A DNA stretch of 64,000 nt. Origin: Mycolicibacterium madagascariense (GTDB lineage Bacteria > Actinomycetota > Actinomycetes > Mycobacteriales > Mycobacteriaceae). Each line of letters begins with the position of its first letter. Within the stretch, counting starts at the first letter, position 1. A program made the position numbers and the translations under genes. Positions 62,837 through 64,000 of this stretch are shown here, one piece after another. The notes under the pieces were generated by a model. It saw only the letters and a list, made by a program, of their open reading frames with translations. It did no database searches and was not told the origin of the DNA. The stretch is from positions 3,348,001 to 3,412,000 of the forward strand of contig NZ_AP022610.1 of assembly GCF_010729665.1 (NCBI RefSeq), written 5' to 3'.

Positions 62837-63525
62837 CGTGATGCTCCAGTCCGCTGCCGCTGCTCGACGAGGTCCAGCAGATGCGCCACGACCTCGGCTT
62901 CGGACATGTCGCTGCTGTCGACGACGATCGCATCGTCGGCTGCCCGCAGCGGCGACACCGCCCGCGTCGAGTCGAGGTGGTCCCGGCGACGCACGTCGGC
63001 CAGCACGGCCTCGTAGTCACCGGGCTGGCCTGCCGCGACGTTCTGGTCGTTGCGCCGCCGGGCCCGCTCCTCCGCCGAGGCGGTGAGGAAGATCTTCACG
63101 TCGGCGTCGGGCAGCACCACGGTGCCGATGTCGCGACCCTCGACCACCACGGTGACCGACCCGTCGGCTAGCTCGCGCTGCCTGGCCACCAGGAGCGTTC
63201 GAACGTCGGGCACCGCCGACACCGCGGACACGGCCTTGGTGACGGCGTCACCGCGAATCTCACTCGAGACATCCTCTGCGCCAAGGAAGTACAGATCTTC
63301 GTCGGGATCGAAGCCCACCGTGAAGTCCACCTGCGCGGCCACCTCGGCCACGCCGTCGACGTCCTCAAGATCGGTTCCGGACCGCAGCACGGCCAGCGTC
63401 ACGATCCGGTACATCGCGCCCGTGTCCAGGTATCGGGCGTGCAGTCGACGCGCCAAACCCCGTGATACCGAGGACTTTCCGGTACCCGCCGGTCCATCGA
63501 CGGCAATCGTCACCGGGCCGCTCAC
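62833..63525 (-). CDS. cmk: Cytidylate kinase
   Basis: The 230-residue protein has the P-loop [58 protein letters not shown] and a LID region [10 protein letters not shown]. It phosphorylates CMP/dCMP. It lies between rluB and der with four-base overlaps on both sides. Confidence 0.97.
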   Translation of the reverse strand: MSGPVTIAVDGPAGTGKSSVSRGLARRLHARYLDTGAMYRIVTLAVLRSGTDLEDVDGVAEVAAQVDFTVGFDPDEDLYFLGAEDVSSEIRGDAVTKAVSAVSAVPDVRTLLVARQRELADGSVTVVVEGRDIGTVVLPDADVKIFLTASAEERARRRNDQNVAAGQPGDYEAVLADVRRRDHLDSTRAVSPLRAADDAIVVDSSDMSEAEVVAHLLDLVEQRQRTGASR

Positions 63526-64000
63526 AGTCCCACCGCCTTGTACAACTCGCCGACCTCTTTACTCGTCAGAACCCGGATGCTGCCCGGCTTCTGCTCGCCG
63601 AGGGACACCGTGCCGATGTCGGTCCTGACCAGATCGGTGACCGGGAAGCCGACCGCCTCCATCATCCGGCGCACGATGCGCTTGCGTCCCTCGTGCAGCG
63701 TCACCTTCACCAGGGACTTGCCCGGCACCGTGTCGACCATCGCGAAGTCGTCGACGTGAATGGGGCCGTCGTCCAATTCGATGCCGGCCTTCAGCTTCTT
63801 GCCGAGACCGCGCGGCACCGAACCGAGGACCGTGGCGAGATAGGTCTTGGGCACCTCGTAGGAGGGGTGCATCAGGCGGTGCGCCAGCTCGCCGTCGTTG
63901 GTCAGGATCAGCAATCCCTCGGTGTCGGCGTCGAGGCGGCCCACGTGGAACAGCTTCTTGTTCCCCCGGACCCGGTATTCGACGAGGTCTCCGACGCAGG
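63522..64000 (-). CDS. rluB: 23S rRNA pseudouridine synthase RluB-type (5' end outside window)
   Basis: The visible 159 C-terminal codons include the catalytic Asp motif [29 protein letters not shown], then [10 protein letters not shown] and [19 protein letters not shown]. This is a RsuA/RluB-family enzyme that modifies rRNA uridine. The frame is open to the window edge, so the S4 domain and start are missing. It overlaps cmk by four bases. Confidence 0.95.
   Translation of the reverse strand, partial: CVGDLVEYRVRGNKKLFHVGRLDADTEGLLILTNDGELAHRLMHPSYEVPKTYLATVLGSVPRGLGKKLKAGIELDDGPIHVDDFAMVDTVPGKSLVKVTLHEGRKRIVRRMMEAVGFPVTDLVRTDIGTVSLGEQKPGSIRVLTSKEVGELYKAVGL

Noticed and set aside
61598..63016. 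472-codon plus-strand frame opposite der and cmk
   Set aside because: Der and cmk are unmistakable on the minus strand; this is a high-G+C shadow frame.

Overview
The window looks like chromosomal DNA of a fast-growing Mycobacterium/Mycolicibacterium-type actinomycete. The basis is the high G+C content, the many TetR/SDR/alpha-beta-hydrolase modules, a very long GGxGG (PGRS-type) protein, and an rluB-cmk-der block of mycobacterial type at the right edge. Most of the window is accessory metabolism rather than core genome.

Left part (1-6.7 kb): a minus-strand operon for a soluble diiron monooxygenase (alpha subunit with YHS tail, beta subunit with an N-terminal ubiquitin-like extension, MmoB-type effector). 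It is followed by NuoE- and NuoF-like proteins where a ferredoxin/flavin reductase would be expected, and by an NCS1 permease interrupted by an in-frame stop. A divergent regulator carries MerR, XRE and cupin parts in one chain. Next (7.2-16.8 kb) comes a LysR gene and a divergent, tightly overlapping cluster: M24 peptidase-like enzyme, SbnA-like PLP enzyme, HpaB-type flavin monooxygenase, AsnB-type amidotransferase, small membrane protein, flavin reductase, DUF1445 protein and MFS exporter. It reads as an uncharacterised amino-acid-derived natural-product pathway.

Middle part (17.6-39 kb): small catabolic/detoxification modules (SDRs, hydrolases, flavin reductase, NIPSNAP, ABM, AIM24, aldo/keto reductase) with several TetR genes. 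Two of these have triplets of near-identical inverted repeats in the adjacent intergenic region. A 1148-residue PGRS protein with a signal peptide and no PE domain lies at 29.2-32.6 kb. Several genes around 34-35 kb and at 39.5 and 44.7 kb are decayed.

39.5-45 kb: an exported copper/redox-looking set (cupredoxin lipoprotein, Tat-type metallophosphoesterase, membrane proteins, truncated YcnI, two related small secreted two-cysteine proteins) lies next to an ECF sigma factor coupled to a membrane Rieske protein. The same three-part promoter-like motif lies upstream of the sigma gene, one small secreted protein gene and the cupredoxin operon, which suggests one regulon.

45-55 kb: NmrA-like and SDR genes, a TetR with an extra N-terminal HTH, then a PucR-controlled catabolic operon (FAH-family protein, extradiol-dioxygenase-like VOC protein, FAD hydroxylase, AceE-like thiamine-diphosphate enzyme). 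55-64 kb: a degenerate integrase beside tRNA-Pro(GGG), an FeS photolyase/cryptochrome, an HTH-hydrolase-YqeY operon, an IS481-type transposase, an aldo/keto reductase, and der, cmk and rluB (cut by the window edge). All calls come from reading the sequence; no database search was run.
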